Under the pieces are notes generated by a model that did not search any database, was not told the DNA's origin, and worked only from the letters and a program-made list of their open reading frames with translations. The translations under genes were made by a program, and so were the position numbers. Below, one piece after another: positions 28,502-36,664 of a stretch of DNA of 64,000 nucleotides. The DNA comes from an uncultured Clostridia bacterium (lineage in GTDB: Bacteria > Bacillota > Clostridia > TANB77 > CAG-508). Where the stretch lies: assembly GCA_949482135.1 (NCBI GenBank), contig CASYFC010000003.1, positions 62,001-126,000 of the forward strand. The letters are read 5' to 3'. Position 1 is the stretch's first letter. Each line of letters starts with the position of its first letter.

Positions 28502-29470
28502 ATGAATTTTATAGAATTTAGATTAAAATTTAGACGTTGGTTTAGAAAATATAGAAATTTAATATTATTACTATTTTTAATTTGGTTTTCAATATTTTTA
28601 ATAAATTATTTTTTAAAGCATAAACCAATTGACAAGGCGCCTACTACTACATATGAAGCTCATAAATCAGTTATAGATTCTACTTCTTCAGTTCCAAAAT
28701 CGCTTCAAAATATAATAGAAGATATGTTAAAAGAGTATATTGGATATTGTAATGAAGGAAACTATCAAAAAGCATTTAATATGTTATCTGAGGATTGTAG
28801 AAAATATGAATATAATGATAATGTAGAAAAATTTATGGATCATGTTTTAGTAAAAATGCCAGTTCCAAAACATTATTCAATACAAGATTATTCAAACACA
28901 ATGTATGATGGAAAAGATATCTATGTTTACGAAGTTAAATATACAGATGATCTTTTAGCGACAGGATTAACAAATAGTAAATATGCATTTACTTCAGAAA
29001 AAATTGCATTTTATAGAGAAGATAGTGAAGTATTAATGAATGTTGGTGAATATATATATCATACAGATATAAAAAGTATTTCAGAAAACGAATACTTAAA
29101 AATAGATGTTATTGATAAAGTGGTTAATTATGATTCAGAAGTTTATGAAGTAAAATTAACTAATAGATCTAATTATACAGTAGTTGTTGCAGATGGAATT
29201 GAAACAGAGGAAGTTGTTCTTGTTTTACCAAGTGAAACAAGAAATAGAACTTCGATATCAGATATTGTATTAGATCCACAACAAAGTAAAACACTTAAAT
29301 TTAAATTTACAAAATATGTAGATGATGGAGATAAATCTCAAAGCTTATTATTCTCATCAATAAGAGTTATGGAAAAATACTCTGGTGTAGAAGATGTCCC
29401 AACATCAACAATTCAGTCTGAAATAGATAATGCAATTTCTAAATTTAGTATGACTGTAGCATTAAAATAA
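28502..29470 (+). CDS. VirB8/NTF2-like protein with extra C-terminal beta domain (candidate)
   Basis: 322 aa. Basic N-terminus, membrane helix (about 19-37), then an NTF2-like start (E-Y-I-G-Y-C-N-E-G-N-Y-Q-K-A-F-N-M-L) at about 80-100. The C-terminal half is beta-rich with repeated V-Y-E-V-K-L-T-N segments, like an immunoglobulin-type domain. It starts 18 bases after the previous gene and is closed by a terminator, so it is the last gene of the long operon. Confidence 0.5.
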   Translation: MNFIEFRLKFRRWFRKYRNLILLLFLIWFSIFLINYFLKHKPIDKAPTTTYEAHKSVIDSTSSVPKSLQNIIEDMLKEYIGYCNEGNYQKAFNMLSEDCRKYEYNDNVEKFMDHVLVKMPVPKHYSIQDYSNTMYDGKDIYVYEVKYTDDLLATGLTNSKYAFTSEKIAFYREDSEVLMNVGEYIYHTDIKSISENEYLKIDVIDKVVNYDSEVYEVKLTNRSNYTVVVADGIETEEVVLVLPSETRNRTSISDIVLDPQQSKTLKFKFTKYVDDGDKSQSLLFSSIRVMEKYSGVEDVPTSTIQSEIDNAISKFSMTVALK

Positions 29471-29481
29471 AATTCATAAAG

Positions 29482-29514
29482 AAAGATTCTAATTGTTTAA
29501 TTAGAATCTTTTTT
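29482..29514 (+). terminator. Terminator closing the secretion operon
   Basis: AAAGATTCTAATT pairs with AATTAGAATCTTT around GTTT, with a T tract. Confidence 0.85.
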
Positions 29515-29515
29515 G

Positions 29516-29524
29516 TGTTATAAT
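29516..29524 (+). promoter_or_regulatory. Extended -10 promoter of the ABC ATPase gene
   Basis: TGTTATAAT immediately follows the terminator. The -35 region (TTTAAT) is weak. Confidence 0.5.
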
Positions 29525-29554
29525 GTGGGCAGTAAAAATAAAGGATGTGAAATT

Positions 29555-30256
29555 ATGTCTTATATAGAATTTAAAAATGTTGAAAAAATTTATAAAATGG
29601 GTGAAGTTACTATAAATGCTTTAAATAATACAAGCTTTAATATTGAAAAAGGTGAACTTGTAGTAATAGTTGGACCTAGTGGTGCTGGTAAAACTACTAC
29701 ATTAAATATCTTAGGCGGAATGGATACAGCGACAACAGGAGAAGTTGTAGTTGATGGAAAAAGAATAGATAAATTAAAAAATAAAGATTTAATAAAGTAT
29801 AGAAGAGAAGATATAGGTTTTGTTTTTCAATTTTATAATTTAGTTCAAAATTTAACTGCTATTGAAAATGTTGAACTTGCTACTCAAATTTGTAAAGAAT
29901 CTCTGAACCCTATAGAAGTATTAGAAAAAGTTGGATTGAAAGATAGAATAAAAAATTTCCCATCACAGCTTTCAGGAGGGGAACAACAAAGAGTAGCTAT
30001 AGCAAGAGCTATAGCTAAAAATCCTAAATTATTATTATGTGATGAGCCAACAGGCGCACTTGATTATAATACAGGTAAGCAAATTTTAAAATTATTACAA
30101 GATACCTGTAGAAAAGAAAATATGACAATTATTATAATTACTCATAATACAGCAATTGCTCCTATGGCTGATAAGGTAATATATTTCAAAAATGGAACAA
30201 CAGAAAGTATTAAGATAAATAATAATCCATTATCTATTGAAAATATAGAGTGGTAA
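29555..30256 (+). CDS. ABC transporter ATP-binding protein (MacB/LolD type) without a permease
   Basis: 233 aa from ATG 29555 (AAAGGATGTG upstream; the longer frame begins inside the promoter). Walker [10 protein letters not shown] near residues 36-44, Q-loop F-V-F-Q-F-Y-N-L, signature L-S-G-G-E-Q-Q-R, Walker [13 protein letters not shown], and the switch His in I-I-T-H-N. These are hallmarks of the MacB/LolD/FtsE-like subfamily that works with FtsX-type permeases. No permease gene is adjacent, and the next gene on the plus strand is a peptidoglycan hydrolase. Confidence 0.85.
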   Translation: MSYIEFKNVEKIYKMGEVTINALNNTSFNIEKGELVVIVGPSGAGKTTTLNILGGMDTATTGEVVVDGKRIDKLKNKDLIKYRREDIGFVFQFYNLVQNLTAIENVELATQICKESLNPIEVLEKVGLKDRIKNFPSQLSGGEQQRVAIARAIAKNPKLLLCDEPTGALDYNTGKQILKLLQDTCRKENMTIIIITHNTAIAPMADKVIYFKNGTTESIKINNNPLSIENIEW

Positions 30257-30259
30257 TTT

Positions 30260-30442
30260 TTATTTTTTTCTATTTTGTTTTTTTAATTGATGTTTTTTGG
30301 CTTTTCTATTTTTTAAATATTCATAAACAAATCCACCTTCTACAAACCATCCTGAGCTACGTCCCCAAAAGGTAAAAAAGCCAAGAACAACAATTACTCC
30401 AACAACGATATTAACTATAACTTTAATCCAAAATTCATTCAT
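30260..30442 (-). CDS. Small single-pass membrane protein with basic tail
   Basis: 60 aa from ATG 30442 (AAGGAAA upstream); an ATG at 30460 would give 66 aa. One membrane helix (about residues 7-27), an aromatic/Gly stretch (F-W-G-R-S-S-G-W-F), and a very basic C-terminus (K-K-H-Q-L-K-K-Q-N-R-K-K). Its stop lies 4 bases from that of the ABC ATPase on the other strand. Family not recognised. Confidence 0.5.
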   Translation of the reverse strand: MNEFWIKVIVNIVVGVIVVLGFFTFWGRSSGWFVEGGFVYEYLKNRKAKKHQLKKQNRKK

Positions 30443-30570
30443 AATTACATTTTCCTTCATATAAAAATCTATAATTAAATTATATAGTTAATTATTATAA
30501 AAATCAATTATTTGATTTTTAATTTTAATCTAGTGTAACCAAAATGTAACTCAAATTCCAGAAAAAACTA

Positions 30571-30599
30571 TTGCTATAGACTTTTAAATAATATACAAT
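30571..30599 (+). promoter_or_regulatory. Putative promoter of the G5/GH73 hydrolase gene
   Basis: TTGCTA, 17 bases, TACAAT, 60 bases before the start codon. Confidence 0.45.
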
Positions 30600-30658
30600 A
30601 TTATTGGATAAATAAAATAGGATAAATAGATATTTTTTTAGGAAGGGAGGAAGTAAAT

Positions 30659-31981
30659 ATGAATCAAATTAATAATAATTATGATGATAAATCACTTTCT
30701 GACCTTTTTAAAGAAGTAAAAGATATAAGATATGGACGAGCTAAACCTAAGGAAATCAAGGATCCTAGAGAAAATGTGAAATTTAATAGAATTTGTGTAG
30801 TAGACAAAAAATTTAACATTTTTGGAGCCATAATAGGACTTTTATTTGTTATTATGTTTTTTACGTTAGTACATAGTAATAGTATATTTGCAACTTCAGA
30901 AGAAGAAAAAGTTGCAATTGCAGAATATGAGCAAAATCAATTCCCTATAGAAATGATGGAAGTTATTTCTAATAATATTAGTTCATCAACAACAAAAGAA
31001 ATAAAAACATCAGAAATTCAAATTCCTTATGAAACAACTTATGTTGATAACAACCAATTACCACTAAATGAAGAAGTTATAATAGAAAATGGTAGAGTAG
31101 GATATTTAGATCAAACTGTTATTAGAACTTATGAAAATGGTGAATTAATAAATGAAAATATAATTAGTGAGATAACTAAAACAGAAGCTGTAACAGAAGT
31201 AATTGAAAGAGGAACTTCAGAATTTTTATACAATATGCAAGTACATATTGGAGATATATTATATACATCTGATGTTGCAACAATGTATGAAAGTGATGTT
31301 GAAGACGAAGAACATATTGTATGTATGATATATCCATACATAGATATAAAAATTCTTTCAGTAAAAGATGGATGGAGTTATGTAACAGTTGATGGCTTAA
31401 ACGGATATGTTAAAAATGAGCTTATTACTTCATCAGCAATTTATCCAGAAGTTGTAGAGCTATGTAGAAAACAAAGAATTTTAGTTAGTGTAAATAGTGC
31501 TATGGCATTAAATAAACCAAGTGGACTTACAAGAGATGATTTTATAAGAGTTCTTTCAAATAATGAAAAAGATAGAGAACATATAATAGAAAATTGCGCA
31601 GAATATTTTTATCAAGCAGAGCAAAATTATAATATAAATGGATTATTTCTAGCATCAATAGGAATACATGAAAGCAATTGGGGAATGTCAAATATATCAA
31701 GACAAAAGAAAAATTTATTTGGATATGGGTCATATGATTCTTCTCCATTTTCATCATCATATACATTTGAGAGTTACCAATATGGTATAGATCTTGTTGC
31801 TAAAGTTTTAGCAAAATATTATTTAAATGAAGCTGGTACCCCAATATATGATGGCGAAACAGCTGTTGGAAGTTATTATAACGGTCCAACAGTGGCAGGA
31901 GTAAATATCAGATATGCAAGTGATACAAATTGGTCAAATAGAGTATATTCTATAATGGAATCTTTATATAAAGAATTATAA
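30659..31981 (+). CDS. Membrane-anchored G5-SH3b-glucosaminidase (GH73) peptidoglycan hydrolase
   Basis: 440 aa. A cytoplasmic stretch of about 55 residues, one membrane helix (about 58-80), a G5 domain (about 118-185; I-P-Y-E-T ... G-R-V-G-Y ... V-I-E-R-G), an SH3-like domain (about 195-260), and a C-terminal glucosaminidase domain with the catalytic Glu in G-I-H-E-S-N-W-G and a later Y-Y-N-G-P. It should cleave the glycan strand of peptidoglycan outside the membrane. It lies just after the secretion locus and could open the wall for the pilus (a VirB1-like role), or serve cell separation. GGGAGG precedes the ATG. Confidence 0.8.
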   Translation: MNQINNNYDDKSLSDLFKEVKDIRYGRAKPKEIKDPRENVKFNRICVVDKKFNIFGAIIGLLFVIMFFTLVHSNSIFATSEEEKVAIAEYEQNQFPIEMMEVISNNISSSTTKEIKTSEIQIPYETTYVDNNQLPLNEEVIIENGRVGYLDQTVIRTYENGELINENIISEITKTEAVTEVIERGTSEFLYNMQVHIGDILYTSDVATMYESDVEDEEHIVCMIYPYIDIKILSVKDGWSYVTVDGLNGYVKNELITSSAIYPEVVELCRKQRILVSVNSAMALNKPSGLTRDDFIRVLSNNEKDREHIIENCAEYFYQAEQNYNINGLFLASIGIHESNWGMSNISRQKKNLFGYGSYDSSPFSSSYTFESYQYGIDLVAKVLAKYYLNEAGTPIYDGETAVGSYYNGPTVAGVNIRYASDTNWSNRVYSIMESLYKEL

Positions 31982-31992
31982 AATGAAAAGGA

Positions 31993-32832
31993 ATGTGTAA
32001 AATTTTGAAAAGAAAATCTTTGGATATTAAACTAATTATCTTAGCAGATTTAATATTAATGATTACTGTATTTTTTGCATATAAGCAAATTTTCATAGTA
32101 GAGCAACGAAAAGCGGTGTATGCTGATGCATCAGAGAAATTTGTTGAAGAAAATAAACAACCAGTTTTTAAGATTGGAAAAATTATTTTGTATAGCAGTG
32201 CAAATGCAGTTGACAATAGCGATGGACAATTAAAAAGTATTGACATCAGCCAATTTACAGATATGGAAATCTATATAGATAACACTAAAAAAAGCCAAGC
32301 AATTACAGCTGAAAATACATTAAACGAAATGTATATAGATAATATAAAATTTTCTACTAATTCTAATGATGGAATAAAGTCTTTTAATTACAAAAATCCA
32401 TTTGATTGTGGGAAGTATATTGAGTTAGAGAACTACAGAGACGATGGAATCTTATTTAAAATTACAAATACTAATGAAAAAGATTCGTCTTCAGATTATA
32501 ATGATAATATTTTTTATACAGATTGTACTAATCCGATATCTTTGGGATTTGTTAATAAAGATATATTAAAAGGGTGTGAAGTAAATAGTACGAATGGTTC
32601 AATTACTTTTGATGGAAGTATTTTGAGAAGTGCAAATATAGACTTAAAGCAAATATCACCTACAATTTCATTTACAATTCATTTAACTAATAATTATAAT
32701 GAAAAATTTACATGTAATTTAAGTTTAGATATAGATTTATCAGCAAGTGATGGCGGAATCTATAATGGATATGTAATGAAAGTTTTAAATACGGAAGATA
32801 CAAAATATAATTTTATAAAAGTTTCAGACTAA
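31993..32832 (+). CDS. Single-pass surface protein, unknown family (paralogue of 38824-39546)
   Basis: 279 aa from ATG 31993. A TTG at 32005 may be the true start, since the AAAGGA site touches the ATG. One N-terminal membrane helix, then an outer beta-rich domain. It shares with the protein at 38824-39546 the blocks K-I-[IL]-L-x-S, I-D-I-[ST]-Q-[FV]-x-D-[MI]-x-[IM]-Y-I-D, and F/Y-D-G-[SN]-[IL]-L followed by a [ND]-L-[KE]-Q-I strand. No catalytic motif seen. It is close behind the hydrolase gene and probably co-transcribed. Confidence 0.65.
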   Translation: MCKILKRKSLDIKLIILADLILMITVFFAYKQIFIVEQRKAVYADASEKFVEENKQPVFKIGKIILYSSANAVDNSDGQLKSIDISQFTDMEIYIDNTKKSQAITAENTLNEMYIDNIKFSTNSNDGIKSFNYKNPFDCGKYIELENYRDDGILFKITNTNEKDSSSDYNDNIFYTDCTNPISLGFVNKDILKGCEVNSTNGSITFDGSILRSANIDLKQISPTISFTIHLTNNYNEKFTCNLSLDIDLSASDGGIYNGYVMKVLNTEDTKYNFIKVSD

Positions 32833-32853
32833 AATTGTCTGAAACTTTTTTTA
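32816..32853 (+). terminator. Terminator overlapping the end of the preceding gene
   Basis: AAAAGTTTCAGAC pairs with GTCTGAAACTTTT around a 7-base loop containing the stop codon, with a T tract. Confidence 0.85.
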
Positions 32854-32914
32854 TTTTGTAATTATCATATCGTCCACTTTTGTTCTAAAAAGCAATAATT
32901 CGAGTTTACATAAC

Positions 32915-32943
32915 TTGAAAAAGAATTCTAAATGTGATAAAAT
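32915..32943 (+). promoter_or_regulatory. Promoter of the island
   Basis: TTGAAA, 17 bases, TAAAAT with an upstream TGn (extended -10). Confidence 0.65.
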
Positions 32944-32974
32944 AATATATAGCAAAAAAACAGGAGGAAAACGT

Positions 32975-33586
32975 ATGAAACGGGAAATGAATGACGCAAC
33001 TTTAAACAACGTATTTCAGGTGGTAAGAGTAAGTACTCTTACTGAAAATGATGACATTTTCTGCTATATGCCTAAATCTAAAGAAGAGGCGGAAATAAAA
33101 GAAAACATCATTAAAGCAATAAAATCAAAGATTCCGGATTTCATGTCACAAGTAAAACAGCCATGTTTGGGGGAAGAAGGTGAACTATGCTACACTGCTG
33201 GAAATTCAACCTATGGCCATAATATTGTTTGGTGGTCTATTAAAGCTGAGAATGTATGGCCTGAGAGAAAAAGCAGGATAGGAAGTCCTCAGCAAAGATT
33301 TGCCTTTTTAGGTTGTCTGATCAAAGAACTCCATGAAAAGTACGAGTACACAGTGGAAGAAGCCTGGGAGGCTGTATGTACAAGTACTGAAAATTTGAAA
33401 AAATACAATGGGGTATGGGAAGATTTATATTCTATTCAGATAACATTAGAAGGCGTAAGTGATGCCATACTGTTTGGAGGTTCTAAAAGACCAATTGCTT
33501 CGTTTGGAGAAGCAGGTTGGTGGACAGCGTTTGAGGGCTTCAGTATGGGAAAAGCTTGGATTGTTTGCGACTGTGATGAAGAATAA
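32975..33586 (+). CDS. Unidentified cytoplasmic protein of the island
   Basis: 203 aa from ATG 32975 (AGGAGG upstream; the longer frame starts in the promoter). Soluble, with many Trp in the middle and C-terminal parts (V-W-W-S-I-K, G-W-W-T-A-F-E-G) and an acidic end D-C-D-E-E. I do not recognise a domain. Codon 3 is CGG and must be read as a sense codon in the zero frame, because a +1 skip would hit a stop three codons later. The ATG at codon 5 is an alternative start that would avoid it. Confidence 0.7.
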   Translation: MKREMNDATLNNVFQVVRVSTLTENDDIFCYMPKSKEEAEIKENIIKAIKSKIPDFMSQVKQPCLGEEGELCYTAGNSTYGHNIVWWSIKAENVWPERKSRIGSPQQRFAFLGCLIKELHEKYEYTVEEAWEAVCTSTENLKKYNGVWEDLYSIQITLEGVSDAILFGGSKRPIASFGEAGWWTAFEGFSMGKAWIVCDCDEE

Positions 33587-33633
33587 TCCAAAATATGTAA
33601 CTAAAAGACTTAATAATCAATAGGAGGAAAAAC

Positions 33634-34725
33634 ATGTTTAATATGGATGAACTTCGGAGAATTTTTGCTATTGCCATGAGTGATATGGCAAAGGAAATCA
33701 TGCCAAAGGATGAGAGAGCAAAAGAAGATCCTTTTGCAAAGAACGAATGTGTTATTAACGAGAAGAGAACTCAGAGTACAGTTAATGTAAACCGCATGAA
33801 TGTAGATTCATCGTGCCTGGATGTTGAGATTTCTGTGGCAGATGTATCTGACATTGAAGTTACAATTAAGGGAGATGCAAAAAAAGTTCCAGTGATTGAA
33901 TTTACCACAGAAGTGGTAGAAAAAGAATTCTGTGTAAAAACTAGGATGAGATCAGGAACTTATATTGGATGTTTGTATCTGGAAATTCTTGTGCCGAAAG
34001 AGAGTAGGTTTAAAAGAATTTCTGTTGAGAGCAGTACAGGAGATATTGAGGTTTCAGATAAAATTCTGGTGGAAGAACTTAATGTTAATACAGCTTCAGG
34101 AGATGTTTTTTTAGAGAAACTTCGTGACTTGAGCAGTATTAATATTAAGACAAGTACAGGAGACGTAGAGGTCAGTGATTATGTTGAAACTAATTTCCTG
34201 AAAATCCAAACATTTTCTGGTGAAGTTGAGGTTTCTGATGATATTTCGGCTGATGAAGTCGAGATTAGCACGTCAACTGGTGATATCAATCTTTCTGACA
34301 CGTTTTACAGCAAAAATATTAGAATTAATACTGGTTCGGGAGAAGTTGATATCAGTAAACTTATCGCTAGTGGAGAAGTTTATGTTGAGACATCCACAGG
34401 AGATGTTGGAGTAGCTGATACGAAGGCAGATAGCTTCAAGATAAAAACGATTTCTGGAGAAATTGATGTTGATGCTGAATTTGTAAAAGCATATATTGAT
34501 ACAAAGACAGCAGATATCACAGTAAACACTACTGCTAAGCAGAATATTCAGATGGATATCAGTAGCAGAACTGGAGATGTTTCGATTGATCTTTATAACA
34601 TCAAATCAATAAAGCAGATAATCCAAACTCAAACTGGAGATACTGATTGCAGTTGCAAGGGTAGAGGGGAATGTACAGCAGACGTTCGTGTAACCACAGC
34701 AACTGGAGATATTGAAATTTCGTAA
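33634..34725 (+). CDS. DUF4097-like beta-helical repeat protein
   Basis: 363 aa, no signal peptide or membrane segment. After about 50 residues it becomes a long series of strands with the recurring pattern S-[ST]-G-[DE]-[VI]-[ED]-[VI]-S roughly every 20-24 residues. This is typical of DUF4097-type right-handed beta-helix proteins, whose role is usually unknown. AGGAGG precedes the ATG. Codon 8 is CGG (L-R-R-I-F) and the downstream frame needs it as sense, unless translation begins at the ATG of codon 15. Second gene of the GC-richer island. Confidence 0.7.
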   Translation: MFNMDELRRIFAIAMSDMAKEIMPKDERAKEDPFAKNECVINEKRTQSTVNVNRMNVDSSCLDVEISVADVSDIEVTIKGDAKKVPVIEFTTEVVEKEFCVKTRMRSGTYIGCLYLEILVPKESRFKRISVESSTGDIEVSDKILVEELNVNTASGDVFLEKLRDLSSINIKTSTGDVEVSDYVETNFLKIQTFSGEVEVSDDISADEVEISTSTGDINLSDTFYSKNIRINTGSGEVDISKLIASGEVYVETSTGDVGVADTKADSFKIKTISGEIDVDAEFVKAYIDTKTADITVNTTAKQNIQMDISSRTGDVSIDLYNIKSIKQIIQTQTGDTDCSCKGRGECTADVRVTTATGDIEIS

Positions 34726-34740
34726 TTAAAAATGATTTTG

Positions 34741-34780
34741 CAAAGAGTGCCACTGTTCAAGTGGCACTCTTTGTTTATTT
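34741..34780 (+). terminator. Terminator of the island
   Basis: A 14-bp perfect stem: CAAAGAGTGCCACT / AGTGGCACTCTTTG, 5-base loop, then T-rich sequence. Confidence 0.85.
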
Positions 34781-34839
34781 AATAAGAAAGTTTTATGTAC
34801 TTCATATATATTGTACGCTATTGTTCTATAAAGAATTAC

Positions 34840-34868
34840 TTGATTTTTAAATATGATTCTATTATAAT
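34840..34868 (+). promoter_or_regulatory. Promoter of tRNA-Arg
   Basis: TTGATT, 17 bases, TATAAT, 14 bases before the tRNA. Confidence 0.65.
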
Positions 34869-34881
34869 ATAAAAGTATAAT

Positions 34882-34957
34882 GTGCCTATAGCTCAGCAGG
34901 ATAGAGCTCCCGCCTCCTAAGCGGAAGATTGTGGTTCGAGTCCGCATAGGCACACCA
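34882..34957 (+). tRNA. tRNA-Arg (anticodon CCU, reads AGG)
   Basis: 76 bases with encoded CCA. The acceptor stem GTGCCTA / TAGGCAC pairs fully; D arm GCTC/GAGC; T arm with GGTTCGAGTCC. The anticodon loop C-T-CCT-A-A gives CCU. It decodes AGG only and cannot read CGG, which matters for the CGG observation. No other tRNA gene is seen in the window. Confidence 0.93.
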
Positions 34958-34964
34958 AGAGTCT

Positions 34965-34999
34965 ATGTATATGCAATTATGCATATACTATTTTTTTTA
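34965..34999 (+). terminator. Terminator after tRNA-Arg
   Basis: GTATATGCA pairs with TGCATATAC around ATTA, followed by a tract of eight T. Confidence 0.85.
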
Positions 35000-35021
35000 T
35001 ATGAAAGGAGAAGTTATAGTT

Positions 35022-35555
35022 TTGAAAGAACTAATGGATGAAATTCTAAAAGGAAATACAAAAGCATTAGAGAAATTAGTACAAATTATATTACCTAAAT
35101 TATATAGAATTGCATATGACAGACTAAAAAATGAAGCCGATGTAAATGATGCTATTCAAGAAACCCTTATAATATTTTATAAAAATTTACATAAATTAGA
35201 AAATAAAGAATATTTTTATTCATGGATTATTAAAGTATTAAAGAATGAGTGCAATAAAATCTATAATATAAAGGTGAAAAATATAAATATTGTAGAAAGA
35301 GAAACAGCATTAACAGAAAATGATTTACTAGAAAATCCAATGGAAGATGTTAATAGAGAAATTGATTTCGATATACTTATGGGGAAGTTGAAAAAAGATG
35401 AAAAAATCATTTTAAAATTATATTATGATGATGGATTTGAAATAAGTGAAATTGCGAATATGTTAAACAAAAATATAAATACTATAAAAAGTAAGATATT
35501 AAGAGCAAAAGCAAAACTCAAAAATAAAATGAAAGGAGGCAATTCAAATGAATGA
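35022..35555 (+). CDS. ECF-type RNA polymerase sigma factor
   Basis: 177 aa from TTG 35022 (AAAGGAG is 11-15 bases upstream; ATG 35001 is possible but lacks a site). Region 2 runs from about residue 20 to 85 (D-V-N-D-A-I-Q-E-T ... F-Y-S-W-I). Region 4 is near 120-170, with helix-turn-helix I-S-E-I-A-N-M-L-N-K-N-I-N-T-I-K-S. It should direct RNA polymerase to a stress or surface regulon. Its end overlaps the next gene by 8 bases, the usual coupling with an anti-sigma gene. Confidence 0.85.
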   Translation: MKELMDEILKGNTKALEKLVQIILPKLYRIAYDRLKNEADVNDAIQETLIIFYKNLHKLENKEYFYSWIIKVLKNECNKIYNIKVKNINIVERETALTENDLLENPMEDVNREIDFDILMGKLKKDEKIILKLYYDDGFEISEIANMLNKNINTIKSKILRAKAKLKNKMKGGNSNE

Positions 35556-36621
35556 GAATCGAGAATTAGATGAAATTGATAAATTATTATTAGAACACTA
35601 TAAAAATAAAAGAAACAATGAATATATTGTGCCTCCTTCAACTCAAAAAGTTGCTCAAAGATTTATAAAAAGAATGAAAATGCAAAGCACTATAAAAAAA
35701 TTGGGTAGAGTAGCTGTTATATTTTTTACGATTGGTATAATGACAACAGGAATTGTTTTTGCTAAAGATATAGCTGATTTCATAAAATCAATATTCACTA
35801 ATACTACACCAGCAATAGAAACTGCAGTCCAAAACGGATATGTGCAAAATATAGATATGGAATACGTGTATAGTAATAATATAGGTATAAAGGTTGAATC
35901 TTTAATAATAGATGATTTAAGTTTAGATATAGCTTTTGCTTATAAATATGATGACAATACAATAAATTCGATAAGGTTGGAGAACTATAGTATTATGAAC
36001 GAAAATGAAGAGGTTATTTATGATACAAACTATAGTCGAAAAGATAAAATTAATTTAGTGAATCTTATTGTAAGAAATGAGCCAACCATAAAGATTGATA
36101 ATCAAACATATAATGAATCAATATTATTCAAGTTTATGAATGATAAAAATACATTTAAAGAAATATTTATAAATATAAATAAATTAAAATTGACTAAAAA
36201 AGATGATAGTATAGAGGATATCACTGGAAATTGGAATTTTAAGATTAACTTGAATGAAAAAATGTTAGAAAATGAAGAATATGAATATGCCACCTTAAAC
36301 AAAGATATAATTCAAGAATTACATGCAAAAATGACAACAACGGGATTTACTATTCAAGCAAAATCAATTATACCAATAAATTTAGATATATTTGATTCTG
36401 CTGAAAATTTTATATTAGAAAATAGTATAAATGAAAAATTTACTCCATATTTTGCAAAAAATGGAAATATAGATTATGATAGCAATTTAGAAAATGGGAT
36501 GTTTACAATATATTATGATAATATTAGTACATATTCAGATAATATTGATGAGTTATTTTTGAATTTAAATGTCAATGGAGAAATAATAAAAATAAAATTA
36601 ACAAAAAAGGCTAGCAATTAG
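35548..36621 (+). CDS. Membrane anti-sigma factor-like protein with DUF4179-type outer domain
   Basis: 357 aa. A cytoplasmic N-terminus of about 50 residues, one membrane helix (about 55-73), then a segment (D-I-A-D-F-I-K-S-I-F) and an outer domain of the DUF4179 type often encoded beside ECF sigma factors. It is expected to hold the sigma factor at the membrane until an outside signal arrives. Translationally coupled to the sigma gene by overlap. The stop codon lies inside a terminator hairpin. Confidence 0.75.
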   Translation: MNENRELDEIDKLLLEHYKNKRNNEYIVPPSTQKVAQRFIKRMKMQSTIKKLGRVAVIFFTIGIMTTGIVFAKDIADFIKSIFTNTTPAIETAVQNGYVQNIDMEYVYSNNIGIKVESLIIDDLSLDIAFAYKYDDNTINSIRLENYSIMNENEEVIYDTNYSRKDKINLVNLIVRNEPTIKIDNQTYNESILFKFMNDKNTFKEIFININKLKLTKKDDSIEDITGNWNFKINLNEKMLENEEYEYATLNKDIIQELHAKMTTTGFTIQAKSIIPINLDIFDSAENFILENSINEKFTPYFAKNGNIDYDSNLENGMFTIYYDNISTYSDNIDELFLNLNVNGEIIKIKLTKKASN

Positions 36622-36637
36622 AATGCTAGCCTTTTTG
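36604..36637 (+). terminator. Terminator of the sigma/anti-sigma operon
   Basis: AAAAAGGCTAGCA pairs with TGCTAGCCTTTTT around a 7-base loop that holds the stop codon. Confidence 0.85.
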
Positions 36638-36664
36638 TGTGGAAAATGAATTATATATTCAATA

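Larger units (their letters stand above)
6373..29514 (+). other. Type IV secretion-like gene cluster (extent)
   Basis: A continuous plus-strand block from the first pilin promoter to the terminator after the second VirB8-like gene. It contains VirB2-like, VirB3-like (PrgI), VirB4-like, VirB6-like and VirB8-like genes plus two unknown surface proteins. Not seen here: relaxase, VirD4/TcpA coupling ATPase, VirB11, single-strand binding protein, integrase or direct-repeat ends. Base composition equals that of the surrounding housekeeping genes, so it looks long resident rather than recently acquired. Confidence 0.8.
32915..34780 (+). other. Two-gene island of foreign base composition
   Basis: From its own promoter to its terminator this unit is about 40% GC by eye, against under 30% on both sides. 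It uses codons that are rare in neighbours, including two in-frame CGG codons. The unit ends about 100 bases before tRNA-Arg(CCU). No integrase, insertion sequence or direct repeats are seen. Confidence 0.65.

Noticed and set aside
33634-33657. A fourth CGGA recoding site at codon 8 of the DUF4097-like gene
   Set aside because: The +1 frame soon stops, and the zero frame continues in the repeat protein, so no shift is needed here; translation from a later ATG is also possible.
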